From contig JAGBWT010000019.1 in the NCBI GenBank assembly GCA_017629615.1, positions 1 to 6,376 on the forward strand: a stretch of 6,376 nt of DNA, written 5' to 3'. Below, one piece after another: positions 6,257-6,376 of the stretch (position 1 is the stretch's first letter; every line of letters starts with the position of its first letter). The DNA comes from Alistipes sp. (GTDB lineage Bacteria; Bacteroidota; Bacteroidia; Bacteroidales; Rikenellaceae). The translations under genes were made by a program, and so were the position numbers. The notes under the pieces were generated by a model. It did not search any database and had not been told where the DNA came from. It saw only the letters and a program-made list of their open reading frames with translations.

Positions 6257-6376
6257 GTCGAAATCGGGTTTTGGCGCGACGGAAAAGGGTTGAGAAGTGA
6301 TATTTTTTCAAAAATTTTCAAATTCAGTAAAATCTCGATATTGGTTATAAAGTGTAAAAAACGACCTCGGTTTTTG
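6257..6376. other. AT-rich gene-free right edge
   Basis: About 120 bases after the terminator contain no supported gene. The stretch turns sharply AT-rich from about 6300, with T and A runs (TTTTTTCAAAAATTTTC). A short AAAAAC (6357-6362)/GTTTTT (6370-6375) inverted repeat sits at the very end. It may be the upstream region of a gene beyond the window or another terminator cut by the edge. No TAnnTTTG box is seen on the plus strand. Confidence 0.4.

Noticed and set aside
4897..6321. A 474-codon open frame on the minus strand opposite the permease gene
   Set aside because: The product looks random (rich in N, Q, T, H and C), has no recognisable motif and is fully antisense to a well-supported transporter.
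6357..6375. AAAAAC/GTTTTT inverted repeat as a terminator
   Set aside because: The stem is only 6 bp, mostly A-T, and is cut by the window edge. It has no gene nearby to terminate, so it is mentioned only within the right-edge entry.

Overview
The window looks like a chromosomal segment from a member of the Bacteroidota, most likely a Bacteroidales organism of moderate-to-high GC such as an Alistipes/Rikenellaceae relative. The grounds are a DUF3098 gene, a family I know only from this phylum, directly behind ftsX; two copies of the phylum's -7 promoter box (TAnnTTTG); and start codons without clear Shine-Dalgarno sequences. The genus is a guess from general character, not from a search.

Layout. 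Positions 1-121 hold no gene I can support. They are a GC-rich, repeat-like non-coding stretch with a small hairpin that could end the leftward operon. A leftward operon follows, read from 3716 down to 122: a large YfhO-family membrane protein (821 aa, GTG start), then ftsX overlapping its end by 29 nt, then a small DUF3098 membrane protein 3 nt further on. To the right, a rightward pair begins: a long-chain polyprenyl diphosphate synthase (3822-4808) and, 85 nt later, a FucP/GluP-like MFS sugar permease (4894-6195). The permease is followed by a strong hairpin with the form of an intrinsic terminator (6216-6249). The last ~125 bases are AT-rich and I see no gene in them.

The two units diverge from a 105-bp intergenic region (3717-3821). 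It contains two facing copies of TATCTTTG, one per strand, and a 7-bp inverted repeat between them that lies over the expected -33 positions of both promoters. This suggests that cell-envelope and isoprenoid genes may be co-regulated from one site, which is an inference.

Together the genes are envelope housekeeping. FtsX works with FtsE (not in this window) to control cell-wall hydrolysis at division. The polyprenyl synthase makes a long all-trans isoprenoid chain, probably for menaquinone. YfhO is a multi-span GT-C-like membrane protein of unknown role in this phylum, and the MFS protein probably imports a sugar. I found no mobile element, CRISPR array, rRNA or tRNA, and no clear new multi-gene system. 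The points most worth a second look are the shared divergent promoter region, the absence of acidic residues in helices 1 and 4 of the permease, the YfhO-FtsX translational overlap, and the repeat-like left edge.
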